Positions 7,801 through 16,016 of a stretch of DNA of 64,000 bases are shown in pieces (position 1 is the stretch's first letter; each line of letters starts with the position of its first letter). Source of the stretch: Robertmurraya kyonggiensis (GTDB taxonomy: Bacteria; Bacillota; Bacilli; Bacillales; Cytobacillaceae); NCBI RefSeq assembly GCF_005116465.1, contig NZ_SWBM01000001.1, positions 434,001 through 498,000 on the forward strand, given 5' to 3'. The position numbers were made by a program, and so were the translations under genes. The notes under the pieces were generated by a model, which saw only the letters and a list, made by a program, of their open reading frames with translations, was not told where the DNA came from and did no database searches.

Positions 7801-8973
7801 ATGAACACGTTAAAGGAAGCAAAAACGCTAATTCAAGAAAATATTCGTGACTATGGCATGTATATTGCCTTATTTGTGATTATCCTAACATTTACAATCA
7901 TGACAGATGGACTATTCATGTCTTCACGAAATATCAGTAATTTAATAGATTCTGCAGGATATATTGCTGTTTTAGCCGTAGCTATGACTTTAGTCATTGT
8001 CATTCGCCATATCGATTTATCGGTTGGTTATGCTGCTGGATTTATGGGTGCCATTGCAGCTATATTGATGACTCAAGCAGGAATGCCAGTTTATATAACA
8101 ATTCCCATTATTTTAATACTAGGAATCGTTATCGGTCTATTTAGTGGCTTTCTTGTAGCAAGCATCGGAATTCCTGCCTTTGTTGCTACGTTAGCGGCAA
8201 TGCTTATCTTTAGAGGAGCATTGCTACAAGTTACCGAAAAAACAGGAACAATTATTATTCAGAATGATACATTTAATGCAATCGGTAACGGTTATATTCC
8301 CTCCCTTTTACAATTCAATGGATTGCATTTACTAACCCTCATAGTCGGTTTAGTGGGGATTGGTTTTTACATTTACAGTGAAATCTCTAATCGTAGGAAC
8401 AAAATGAAATATCAATTTGATGTAGTTTCTACTGGTATTTTTGTTTTAAAATTAGTGTTTATTTCGGCGATTATTGCTTATATTACATGGATACTAGCAG
8501 GTTATAACGGGTTTTCTTGGACGATTATTATCATGTTATTGGTCGTTGTGATTTATCATTTTATTTCAACAAAAACGGTGCTTGGAAGACATATTTATGC
8601 AGTAGGAAGTAATCCAGAAGCTGCCCATCTAACTGGAATTAACGTAAAAAAGATTACTTACATTGTATTTGGTTCAATGGGTATGATGTCCGCTCTCTCT
8701 GGTATCCTTTTTACAGCTCGTTTGCAATCGGCTACTACAACTGCCGGAACATTATTTGAACTCGATGCAATCGCAGCTGCATATGTTGGAGGGGTGTCCG
8801 CGGCCGGTGGTGTCGGAAAAGTAACGGGAGCAGTAATTGGTGCCATTGTAATGGCATCCTTAACAAACGGTATGAATTTACTAGGTGTTGGAATTTCCTA
8901 TCAATATATGATTAGGGGCGGTGTCCTGGCACTAGCTGTTATCTTTGACGTCTTGACTAGAATGAAGAGATAA
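7801..8973 (+). CDS. mmsB: sugar ABC transporter permease (MmsB/GguB/XylH type)
   Basis: A 390-residue integral membrane permease of the BPD_transp_2 family, with about ten hydrophobic segments and a short cytoplasmic basic stretch around residue 200 (SNRRNKMKYQ). The conserved EAA-like element of the family is visible in AVGSNPEAAHLTGI. It forms the channel with the ATPase encoded upstream. A GGAGG ribosome binding site lies 8 nt before the ATG. A strong terminator begins at the stop codon, so the chvE-mmsA-mmsB unit ends here. Confidence 0.92.
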   Translation: MNTLKEAKTLIQENIRDYGMYIALFVIILTFTIMTDGLFMSSRNISNLIDSAGYIAVLAVAMTLVIVIRHIDLSVGYAAGFMGAIAAILMTQAGMPVYITIPIILILGIVIGLFSGFLVASIGIPAFVATLAAMLIFRGALLQVTEKTGTIIIQNDTFNAIGNGYIPSLLQFNGLHLLTLIVGLVGIGFYIYSEISNRRNKMKYQFDVVSTGIFVLKLVFISAIIAYITWILAGYNGFSWTIIIMLLVVVIYHFISTKTVLGRHIYAVGSNPEAAHLTGINVKKITYIVFGSMGMMSALSGILFTARLQSATTTAGTLFELDAIAAAYVGGVSAAGGVGKVTGAVIGAIVMASLTNGMNLLGVGISYQYMIRGGVLALAVIFDVLTRMKR

Positions 8974-9016
8974 AAAATACAAGTAGGGGCTAAAGTAGTC
9001 CCTACTTGTATTTTTT
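8974..9016 (+). terminator. Rho-independent terminator after the sugar permease gene
   Basis: AAAATACAAGTAGGG pairs with CCCTACTTGTATTTT across a short loop and is followed by T residues. The rest of the interval up to 9299 holds no gene. It contains an imperfect inverted repeat (AAAGTC near 9138 and GACTTTT near 9173) that might be a regulatory element. Confidence 0.9.
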
Positions 9017-9299
9017 AGAGCAGTTTAAGAATTTTCTTTAAGTTCTTCATTGCTCCTCTTTTTTTATAGTGATGATCAGCTAATAGATTTGAGAAAAGAT
9101 TAATGGAATTTCAAAAATTTTATATACACGTACAAAGGTCGGATTAAAGTCTTTTTATAAAATAAAAACAGGACTTTTACGAAAAACATCAACACTACAC
9201 AAAAACATCTTCATTAAAACAGCCCTTACTAAATACATTGAAGAAATCCCAATAGATGGTATGATGGAACTAGTTATATGGGGAAAGGGGATACAACTC

Positions 9300-10277
9300 T
9301 TGCGAAAAACTGGCCTCATTTTGCTATTTATAATATTCTTCGCTCTTTGTTATCTTACTTTCGTATCAGCAGAGGGAGTTTTCCGCTCCGATTGGCAAGC
9401 TCCAAAAACGATTGAAGATGAGAATGCCCAGCTACGTCTCGTTCTCATTACTCAAGATGCAGAAACCACTTTTTGGGACAATCTCGGTAAGGGTGCGATC
9501 GAGCAGGCAGAAAAGGAAGGTGCTTCTCTAGAGATATGGGGAAGCTACGGTAATAACCACGAAGATTTTTTGAAAAAGCTAGAAATTGCTATTCATTCTA
9601 AGGTAGATGGAATCATCGTACAAGGACTTGATACAGAAGAATTCAAATATTTGTCCAAGGTCAAGGCATCTTTCTATGGGATCCCGATCATTACAGTTGC
9701 CAACGATGTGCCGGTGGAAGAAAGCTTGAGAAGAACTTATGTAGGTTCTGACCAATACAAGGCTGGAAGTATGATAGCAAAGCAATTATTATATGATATG
9801 GGAAATTCCGGAAGTGTTCTTCTGACATATAATTCTAATCAAGAGTATTATCAGAAGCAAAGGTTGAATGGGATTCAGGATGTATTGAAGAATTACCCAA
9901 ATATCAAAACGATCTATTCGGAAACCTCAAGTGATCGGGAACAGATTATCACAGCTACAAGGGATGTGCTGAATAAAACCCCAGAAGTTGATGGAATCAT
10001 TGCAGTGAATGCTAATATTGTTGGAGCTTTGGTGCAAGAAATAAGTAAGCGCTATCAAGTAGAGCCGTACTTTATATATTCCTTTGATGACGGACCAGAA
10101 TCCCTTACATTGCTCAGACAAGGTAAAATTGATGGCATTATCGAGCAATCTCCTGAAATGATGGGAAAAACAAGTGTTCAATTGATTATGGAATGGCTGA
10201 ATGGGGAGACAGTGCCACTAGACCTTAAGGGCTATTTTACAGATATTCGTATTTTGAAAGCGAAGGAAGTTCAATGA
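9300..10277 (+). CDS. membrane-anchored sugar-binding sensor protein (XylFII-like)
   Basis: Predicted product of about 325 residues: an N-terminal hydrophobic anchor (about residues 4-24) with no lipobox Cys, then a type I sugar-binding fold (LRLVLITQDAETTFWDNL, then DGIIVQGLD, then YVGSDQYKAG). It lies upstream of a LytS-type kinase and a YesN-type regulator, overlapping the kinase gene by ATGA. This is the arrangement of XylFII-LytS/YesN in Clostridium beijerinckii, where the anchored binding protein presents xylose to the kinase. TTG 9300 is chosen because GGGAAAGGGG ends 9 nt before it; the in-frame ATG at 9261 has no ribosome binding site. The sensed sugar is inferred. Confidence 0.82.
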   Translation: MRKTGLILLFIIFFALCYLTFVSAEGVFRSDWQAPKTIEDENAQLRLVLITQDAETTFWDNLGKGAIEQAEKEGASLEIWGSYGNNHEDFLKKLEIAIHSKVDGIIVQGLDTEEFKYLSKVKASFYGIPIITVANDVPVEESLRRTYVGSDQYKAGSMIAKQLLYDMGNSGSVLLTYNSNQEYYQKQRLNGIQDVLKNYPNIKTIYSETSSDREQIITATRDVLNKTPEVDGIIAVNANIVGALVQEISKRYQVEPYFIYSFDDGPESLTLLRQGKIDGIIEQSPEMMGKTSVQLIMEWLNGETVPLDLKGYFTDIRILKAKEVQ

Positions 10278-11710
10278 CAAGTATTCAAAAAAAAATTTTA
10301 ATCCTTACCTCCGTCATCCTAGCCATCATGGTGACGATTTGGATAGCACTCACTTACTATAACTACAAAACACAAAATCAATACAATGATATTTTACAAA
10401 GGTATATAAGTTTGAATGAAGTGACCAGTGCTAGCCAACAGGTGATTACCGACTTAAATAACTATATGCTTACTCCGTCATCCGGCAATTTAAGACAGCT
10501 GAATTTAAGTAAAGACAAGATTCAAGAGGCAAAATACGAGATTTTTCCACTTCGAAACGAAGAAAATGATTTTGCTTTGACGAACTATATTAATTTAATT
10601 GATAGTTTACTTGAAACAACTGATAGACTAATTATGTTTATCTCTGGTAAGGATATGGAGGCTGCAGCAATAGAGTTCTCTGAAGCAACTAGAATTTCGA
10701 ATTACATAGCCGAAATGAAGCTTACTATACTAGATACTGAACTTAAAACCTATGATCGATTTTATCGAAATATCATTGTTCAATCTGAAGAATTAATCAA
10801 GCTCGGTGTTTGGCTTATCTTACTTATTACATTTATTTTACTTTTTATTTCTTATTGGTTCTCATTAAGTATTACGCGACCTGTTTATAAGCTGACTCAA
10901 GCAGCAAATGAACTTTCACAAGGTAAATTTGATATTCAAATCAAGGTTGAAACCAATGACGAAATTTCCTTTCTCGCCAAAACGTTTGATCGGATGAGAA
11001 TTAATATTAATAATCTAATTTCTGAAATTAAGCAAAAGGCTCAGCTGGAACACGAGCTGCAACAAAATAAACTTCTTTTACAAGAAAGTCAGTTTCGTAG
11101 TTTACAAAGTCAAATCAATCCTCATTTTTTGTTTAACACGTTGAATACACTATCCAAAAAAGCTTATTTGGAAGGGTCGGAAGAAACTAGTGATTTATTG
11201 GTAAGTGTGGCGAGCTTGCTGCGCTACAACTTAAAGCGGATTGACCGGGCAGTTACCCTTGCAGAGGAAGTTGCCGTATTACGTCAATATATGGATATTC
11301 AAAAGGCAAGATTTACACAACGCTTAAAATTTTTTATAGAAATTGATGAATCATGCCTAGATCTGAAGATTCCAGCCTTAACATTACAACCAATTATTGA
11401 GAATGCTGTCATACATGCAGTTGAACCAAAAGAGGAAGGTGGAACAATTTGGTTCCGAATCTTCAATCAGGCCGAATGGATAACGCTCGAAATTGAAGAT
11501 GATGGTACGGGAATGCCAAAGGAAAAAATCGAGCAGATCTTGAATGAACGAACTGTTCAAACGGAAGGACATTCAACGGGAATTGGATTTAGTAATGTTA
11601 TTAAGCGACTTCGTCTTTTCTATGGTTATGAAGATGTACTCATGATTGAGAGCACAGAGGGGAAAGGGACGAAGGTTATCATTAAAATATTGAAGAAAAG
11701 GAGTACATAA
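10274..11710 (+). CDS. sensor histidine kinase, LytS/YesM type (HAMP + HisKA_5TM-less His_kinase)
   Basis: A 478-residue kinase: TM1 about residues 8-28, an alpha-helical extracytoplasmic domain about 30-175, TM2 about 177-198, a HAMP domain about 200-250, a coiled-coil linker, the phosphoacceptor motif SQINPHFLFNTL (H284) and an HATPase domain with IIENAVIHAV and DDGTGMP boxes. The PHFLFN motif places it in the LytS/YesM family, whose partners are usually YesN-type AraC regulators, as encoded next. Its extracytoplasmic domain is small and helical and lacks a recognisable ligand pocket, which agrees with signal input from the adjacent anchored binding protein. Confidence 0.92.
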   Translation: MTSIQKKILILTSVILAIMVTIWIALTYYNYKTQNQYNDILQRYISLNEVTSASQQVITDLNNYMLTPSSGNLRQLNLSKDKIQEAKYEIFPLRNEENDFALTNYINLIDSLLETTDRLIMFISGKDMEAAAIEFSEATRISNYIAEMKLTILDTELKTYDRFYRNIIVQSEELIKLGVWLILLITFILLFISYWFSLSITRPVYKLTQAANELSQGKFDIQIKVETNDEISFLAKTFDRMRININNLISEIKQKAQLEHELQQNKLLLQESQFRSLQSQINPHFLFNTLNTLSKKAYLEGSEETSDLLVSVASLLRYNLKRIDRAVTLAEEVAVLRQYMDIQKARFTQRLKFFIEIDESCLDLKIPALTLQPIIENAVIHAVEPKEEGGTIWFRIFNQAEWITLEIEDDGTGMPKEKIEQILNERTVQTEGHSTGIGFSNVIKRLRLFYGYEDVLMIESTEGKGTKVIIKILKKRST

Positions 11711-11711
11711 A

Positions 11712-13253
11712 ATGCTCAAGCTCCTAATCGTAGATGATGAACAAATTGAACGTGAAGGTATGCAAGCCATTTTACAAAAGGGATATCCAGATATCATGAT
11801 TGAACAGGCCAATAATGGAAAAATGGCGATAGAAATGACTGATATTTTTAAACCAGATCTAATATTAATGGATATTAAAATGCCTGGAATAACCGGTCTT
11901 GAAGCTGTTGAGCGAATTAGTACCAAGTATTCTAGCATCAAATTTATCATGGTGACAGCCTATGATACGTTTGAATATTTACGCACAGCGATTAAGCTAG
12001 GAGTAAAAGATTATTTGCTTAAACCGAGTAAAGTAAGTGATATTCTTTTAACTGTAGGGAAAGTAATTAAGCAAATTGAGGAAGAAAAAAAATTACTTGA
12101 GACGAGCAGGCAACAACAAGAGGCTTTACAAAAAGCTTTAGCACTCGTTGAGACAGACGTCGTCACACAGCTGTTGTTCGATCATGTCCATGAAGTGCAT
12201 GTCGATATGTTAGTTGAGATGCTAGACATTAGCTCAACGAATGAGATGTTTGTCATGAGTGTTTTAATCCCAAGGGGTCAAGAAAATTTATACTCGGTCA
12301 TTAAAGAAAAAACCCGGCAAGGTGGGGATGCTTGGCTAGGTGCTCTATATGGAAACCAACTTCCGATAATCGTTTTTCGGGATCCTGATAAATCATTTCG
12401 CTTACAGGCATTGTCCCTAGCACGTGATATTCTTTCCATATCGAAATCAAATCAAGCTGAAGAATGGTTTATTGGGGTTGGAAGTCTGTGCAGTTCATTG
12501 GATCAAATAAGACAATCATATTATGATTCATTGATTGCTACGATCGACATAACGCTGCCTGTGAAATATCGGTTTTATTCAGATGTGCCTGTTCTTGAAG
12601 ATATGGGCAATGAACAGTTAAGTAGATTCCGTGAAAAAGAGTTTTCTGATGTAATTCGACTGGGAAATTGGGAGCAAGTCCATACAAATGTCGTTGATTT
12701 GATCCAGCGCTTTGAGAAGGAAGGAGCAGGCATCATCCAATCACAGCAAAGATTATTAGAAGTACTTTGGATCATCTCTAGGGTAATGAGTGAAATGGGA
12801 ATTGAGACGATTACACCACTTTACTCTTTTCAAGCTCAGGATTATCGGCAACTGCGAGTCGAAGCAGCGCATCTATTAGAAAAAATGAAGCAGGCATACA
12901 TAGAGCATTATAATCAATTTGAAGTTAATACAATGAAACATATAAAGCAATTTATATATGAGCACTCTCATGAAGACATTTCGTTAGATACACTGAGCAG
13001 CCGAGTAGGATTAAGTCCAATTTACATAAGTAAAATGTTTAAAGAAAAGTTGGGGATCAACTATATAGATTTCTTGACAGAGTGCAGAATTGAAAAAGCA
13101 AAGGCTCTTTTATGCAACCCCGAAAAAAGCATTAAGGAAATTACTTTTGAAGTTGGTTATCACGATCCGAATTATTTTAGTAAGGTATTTAGAAAAGTCT
13201 GTAATGTATCACCGAAGGAGTTCCGAAAAGAGCTACTTGGTAGTAATAGTTAG
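11712..13253 (+). CDS. YesN-type response regulator (REC + AraC HTH)
   Basis: A 513-residue regulator. The receiver domain has the acidic pair D8-D9, phosphoacceptor D54 in LILMDIKMPG and K104 in LLKPSK. A long central region of unassigned function (about 120-400) precedes a C-terminal double AraC/XylS helix-turn-helix (about 405-510: YISKMFKEKLG, FEVGYHDPNYFSKVFRKV). It begins 1 nt after the kinase stop, so the two are co-transcribed. It probably activates the flanking sugar transporter genes. No AraC half-sites could be picked out with confidence. Confidence 0.93.
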   Translation: MLKLLIVDDEQIEREGMQAILQKGYPDIMIEQANNGKMAIEMTDIFKPDLILMDIKMPGITGLEAVERISTKYSSIKFIMVTAYDTFEYLRTAIKLGVKDYLLKPSKVSDILLTVGKVIKQIEEEKKLLETSRQQQEALQKALALVETDVVTQLLFDHVHEVHVDMLVEMLDISSTNEMFVMSVLIPRGQENLYSVIKEKTRQGGDAWLGALYGNQLPIIVFRDPDKSFRLQALSLARDILSISKSNQAEEWFIGVGSLCSSLDQIRQSYYDSLIATIDITLPVKYRFYSDVPVLEDMGNEQLSRFREKEFSDVIRLGNWEQVHTNVVDLIQRFEKEGAGIIQSQQRLLEVLWIISRVMSEMGIETITPLYSFQAQDYRQLRVEAAHLLEKMKQAYIEHYNQFEVNTMKHIKQFIYEHSHEDISLDTLSSRVGLSPIYISKMFKEKLGINYIDFLTECRIEKAKALLCNPEKSIKEITFEVGYHDPNYFSKVFRKVCNVSPKEFRKELLGSNS

Positions 13254-13263
13254 GGGAGAGTTG

Positions 13264-14346
13264 ATGATGAAAAAATGGATAAAGCTAATAATCTTTGTCA
13301 TCACTCTTGTTCTTGCAGTCACAGCTTGTAAAGGTGGAGTAGTTCAGAAGAATTATTCTAAGCAGGCAGTGTCCGAAGAAGCGGAAGTTGAAGACGTAAT
13401 GATTGAGAAGAAGATCAAAATTGGTTTCTCAATGGATACGTTAGAAGAAGAACGTTGGTTAAGGGATAGATGGATGTTCCTGGATGCGGTGGAAGAGTTA
13501 GGGGCACGCGTAGAAATTATGGAGGCAAATGGGGACGAAGCACTGCAGATTTCACAAGCTGAAACGCTTATAAATGAGGGAGTCGATGTCTTAGTAGTTG
13601 TACCTTATAACGCTGAGGCTGCCGCATCCATTGTACAAAAAGCACATTCTGCAGGAATTAAGGTTATCTCATATGATCGATTAATCAAGAATTCGGAGAT
13701 TGATTTATACATTTCTTTTGATAATGAAAGAGTAGGGGAATTGCAAGCTGAGGCGCTAACGAAACTAGTGCCAAAAGGAAAATATGTTTATATAGGTGGA
13801 GCCGACACGGATAATAATGCCCATTTATTTAAGAAAGGGGTATTTAACATTCTGCAGCCATTAATAAATCGAGGCGACATTACTGTCGTATATGATCAGT
13901 GGACAAAAGATTGGCTCCCTGCTAATGCCTTTTTGAATATGGAAGAAGCTCTAAAAGCAAATAATAACGATATTGATGCTGTCATCGCTGCCAATGATGC
14001 AACAGCCGAAGAGGTCATTAAGGCACTTGAGGTGCAGGGGCTTGCAGGAAAAATCCCTGTAGCAGGACAGGATGCAGAGCTTGCAGCGGCTCAGCGTATT
14101 GTTGAGGGAACTCAAACGATGACTGTATATAAGCCGATTCAAACATTAACAATGGAAGCTGCTAAAGCGGCAGTGCGATTAGCGAAAGGTGAAAAAATCG
14201 AGACCGATACTAAAATTAGTAACGGAAAAATTGAGGTACCTTCAATTTTGCTATCTCCTATTTCAGTCGACAAAGCTAATATCGATGAAACAATTATTGT
14301 TGATGGATTTCATTTAAGAGAAGAAGTTTATCGGAATGTGGAATAA
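13264..14346 (+). CDS. xylF: D-xylose-type sugar-binding lipoprotein (XylF-like)
   Basis: A solute-binding lipoprotein of 360 residues with signal peptide and lipobox VTAC (about C20-22). The mature protein carries XylF hallmarks: KIGFSMDTLEEERW, VVVPYNAEAA, VISYDRLI, DNNAHLF, AANDATAEEV and AGQDAE. An AGGGGAG ribosome binding site precedes two adjacent ATGs (13264 and 13267). It is the fourth gene of the sensor-kinase-regulator operon but has no ATPase or permease behind it. It may share the MmsA/MmsB system encoded upstream or one elsewhere. It is clearly paralogous to the binding protein at 5076. Confidence 0.88.
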   Translation: MMKKWIKLIIFVITLVLAVTACKGGVVQKNYSKQAVSEEAEVEDVMIEKKIKIGFSMDTLEEERWLRDRWMFLDAVEELGARVEIMEANGDEALQISQAETLINEGVDVLVVVPYNAEAAASIVQKAHSAGIKVISYDRLIKNSEIDLYISFDNERVGELQAEALTKLVPKGKYVYIGGADTDNNAHLFKKGVFNILQPLINRGDITVVYDQWTKDWLPANAFLNMEEALKANNNDIDAVIAANDATAEEVIKALEVQGLAGKIPVAGQDAELAAAQRIVEGTQTMTVYKPIQTLTMEAAKAAVRLAKGEKIETDTKISNGKIEVPSILLSPISVDKANIDETIIVDGFHLREEVYRNVE

Positions 14347-14361
14347 GGAAGGTGTTTTTTG

Positions 14362-14505
14362 AAAAATTCGTCCGCCAAGATGATGTTATTGGAGGGTCAA
14401 GTTGACTTGCAAATATGGTTTGAAAGCCAAGAAGAAGCCAAAAAGTGAGAAGAAAAAGTTGCCAATCAAAAGTAACTTGAGAGCTAAGTCACTTAAAGAA
14501 AAAGT
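14362..14505. repeat. degenerate copies of the ~52-bp intergenic repeat family
   Basis: Segments such as CGTCCGCCAAGAT (about 14370), GTTGACTTGCAAATATGG (14401) with TTTGAAAGCCAAGA, and GTTGCCAATCAAAAG (14459) line up with units of the tandem repeats at 4572-4930 and 47655-47815. The period here is less regular (58 bp between the two GTTG starts). Confidence 0.6.
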
Positions 14506-14507
14506 AA

Positions 14508-14551
14508 AGCTTCCCGTCTTAGGTGGTTTAACTAACCTTTGACGGGAAGCT
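14508..14551. terminator. bidirectional terminator between convergent genes
   Basis: AGCTTCCCGTC and GACGGGAAGCT form an 11-bp stem around a loop that can fold further. It lies between the converging xylF and Lin0512-family genes. Confidence 0.75.
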
Positions 14552-14574
14552 ATTTAAATTATATGTACGAACCT

Positions 14575-14934
14575 TTAATACCCAACCTCAACTGAAGCTA
14601 CAACGATATACATTAAATCATTTTTGTCGCCTTTTTCCTCAAGAACAATGCCGCTTGTTGTTAACATGCCTCCGTCCATCACTTCGACCGTCACAACACC
14701 GTATGGCAATGCTTTTTTTACAGTATCGATATCTAATTTATCCTTATCACAAGGTACAGCAAGTTTAACATTTACTCTCATATTGTCCAAGTTATTATCT
14801 TTTAAGACTGTGCGAATCCCCGGCATGGAATTAAAATGAATTGCATTTTTAATAGCGCGAACAGCTGCAGTCGTAATATCTTGACCATGAACATCAATAC
14901 CCATGCCCGTTTCAATAAACATAATTTGATCCAT
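14575..14934 (-). CDS. Lin0512 family protein
   Basis: A small acidic protein of 119 residues with the pattern of the Lin0512 family (MFIETGMGIDVHGQD near the N-terminus, AIHFNSMPGI in the middle, VEVMDGGM later). The family is conserved in Firmicutes and other bacteria; its biochemical role is not known to me. ATG 14934 is chosen because an AGGAGA site lies 9 nt upstream; the longer open frame starts without a ribosome binding site. It is a single-gene unit converging on the xylF operon. Confidence 0.85.
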   Translation of the reverse strand: MDQIMFIETGMGIDVHGQDITTAAVRAIKNAIHFNSMPGIRTVLKDNNLDNMRVNVKLAVPCDKDKLDIDTVKKALPYGVVTVEVMDGGMLTTSGIVLEEKGDKNDLMYIVVASVEVGY

Positions 14935-15024
14935 TATTGAACATCTCCTATCTGTTATCATTCACCTACCATTTTATCTCTTTTTCGTTCTCCCAACAAA
15001 ATATAAAAATTTTTAAAAAACTTA

Positions 15025-15053
15025 TTGATTTTAAAAGAGACTCATATTATGAT
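15025..15053 (+). promoter_or_regulatory. sigmaA promoter upstream of the Rrf2/sulfate genes
   Basis: TTGATT (15025-15030), a 17-nt spacer and TATGAT (15048-15053). Transcription would start near 15060 and run into the terminator-like hairpin at 15125. Confidence 0.6.
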
Positions 15054-15124
15054 AATAAAAAATAACTAATCCAATAGTTTTAATCGGGATTATAAATAAA
15101 TCGTGTCTGATCAGACGAACTGAA

Positions 15125-15163
15125 GGGCGCTTATCTTTTTTATATAGGGATAAGTGCCCTTTT
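15125..15163 (+). terminator. terminator in the leader of the Rrf2 gene; possible attenuator
   Basis: GGGCGCTTATC and GATAAGTGCCC form an 11-bp stem followed by TTTT. It lies between the promoter at 15025-15053 and the Rrf2 start at 15251, and follows the palindrome GTCTGATCAGAC. It is either an attenuator or the end of a short transcript. The standard S-box (SAM riboswitch) motifs were not found. A second small hairpin (AATGTTG and CAACATT, 15210-15234) abuts the ribosome binding site. Confidence 0.65.
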
Positions 15164-15250
15164 GATCGTAAAAGCATATACATAAAAAATAATTGGATTT
15201 CTAGCTATGAATGTTGACTGAAACACTCAACATTAGAGGAGGGTGTGAAC

Positions 15251-15706
15251 GTGAAGGTATCAAGTAAAGGAGAATATGCTTTAAGAGCATTGATTTTACT
15301 AGGGAATAATCCAGGGAAAGTGCTTGGGATACAAGAGATTTCAGAGAAAACTTTGGTTAGCGTTCATTATCTGGAGCAATTGCTTCTACAGCTAAAAAAG
15401 CTGGGTTATGTAACGAGTAAAAGGGGAGCAAGAGGTGGTTATACACTTCATTTGAAAGCGGAAGATATCAATATTGGTGAGGTAATCAGGGATTTAGAGG
15501 GACCGTTGTCACCGATGGGGTGTGCCTCTATAACAAAATATGAACCTTGTGCATTAGAGGGGGGATGTCAGCTTAAGCCGCTTTGGACATTGGTTAGAGA
15601 TACGATTGCCTATGTATTAGAGCGAACAACGCTCGAAGACTTGCTTCAAAATCGAATTACAAAGCTAGAAGGGGATGATTTTGTTGTCGCTAAAAGGACG
15701 CCTTGA
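15251..15706 (+). CDS. Rrf2 family transcriptional regulator
   Basis: A 151-residue Rrf2/IscR/CymR-family DNA-binding protein: N-terminal winged helix (KVSSKGEYALRALILL, then HYLEQLLLQLKKLGYV, then GARGGYTL) and three cysteines in the C-terminal half (about C91, C100, C106: MGCAS, EPCALEGGCQLKPLW) that could hold a [Fe-S] cluster. The gene directly precedes a YezD-like gene and the sulfate transporter, so control of sulfur acquisition, CymR-like or cluster-dependent, is likely. GTG 15251 is preferred over GTG 15245 because AGGAGG ends 8 nt before it. Confidence 0.88.
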   Translation: MKVSSKGEYALRALILLGNNPGKVLGIQEISEKTLVSVHYLEQLLLQLKKLGYVTSKRGARGGYTLHLKAEDINIGEVIRDLEGPLSPMGCASITKYEPCALEGGCQLKPLWTLVRDTIAYVLERTTLEDLLQNRITKLEGDDFVVAKRTP

Positions 15707-15878
15707 CCAGCAAGTTCTTGAAAAAATTGTTAGTTTGCTAGAAGGATTGGAATTCGGAACTGTGCAAATCACAGTTCATGATTCCCAAATCACGCAAATC
15801 GATCGTTTAGAGAAATATCGTTTTCCTGCACAAGCAAAGGTGAGACAACAGATACCAAATCAGCAGAAGAGAAGATAA
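15675..15878 (+). CDS. YezD family small protein (DUF2292)
   Basis: A small protein of about 64-67 residues with the DUF2292 core LLEGLEFGTVQITVHD followed by ITQIDRLEKYRF. Members are often encoded next to sulfate or sulfonate uptake genes; no molecular role is established that I know of. It overlaps the 3' end of the Rrf2 gene by 32 nt in another frame. The start is uncertain: ATG 15675 or a TTG at 15681 or 15684, which would be better spaced from AAGGGG. Confidence 0.8.
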   Translation: MILLSLKGRLDQQVLEKIVSLLEGLEFGTVQITVHDSQITQIDRLEKYRFPAQAKVRQQIPNQQKRR

Positions 15879-15959
15879 AAAGTATGAATAATCCGCCGAT
15901 CGGACGCCCGAAGGCCCTTTAGTTTTCAACACGTGATATGTAACGTTGTGAAAATCTAT

Positions 15960-15985
15960 TGGGTTTTTTTTATGAAAAAAGCCCA
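15960..15985 (+). promoter_or_regulatory. hairpin in front of the sulfate-binding protein gene
   Basis: TGGGTTTTTTT and AAAAAAGCCCA fold on each other around a short TATG loop, 32 nt before the sbp start. The preceding stretch 15890-15922 is unusually GC-rich for the region (CCGCCGATCGGACGCCCG). Both may be parts of a sulfur-responsive leader; nothing more specific can be said. Confidence 0.45.
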
Positions 15986-16016
15986 TATCAAAAATTATAA
16001 AAGGGGATCAACCAAA

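Noticed and set aside
13090-13263. N-terminal extension of the XylF-like protein
   Set aside because: It lies inside the regulator gene in another frame; the signal peptide and ribosome binding site fix the start at 13264.
15054-15240. S-box (SAM) riboswitch in front of the sulfur genes
   Set aside because: The conserved S-box core sequences could not be found; only a promoter, a palindrome and a terminator are visible.
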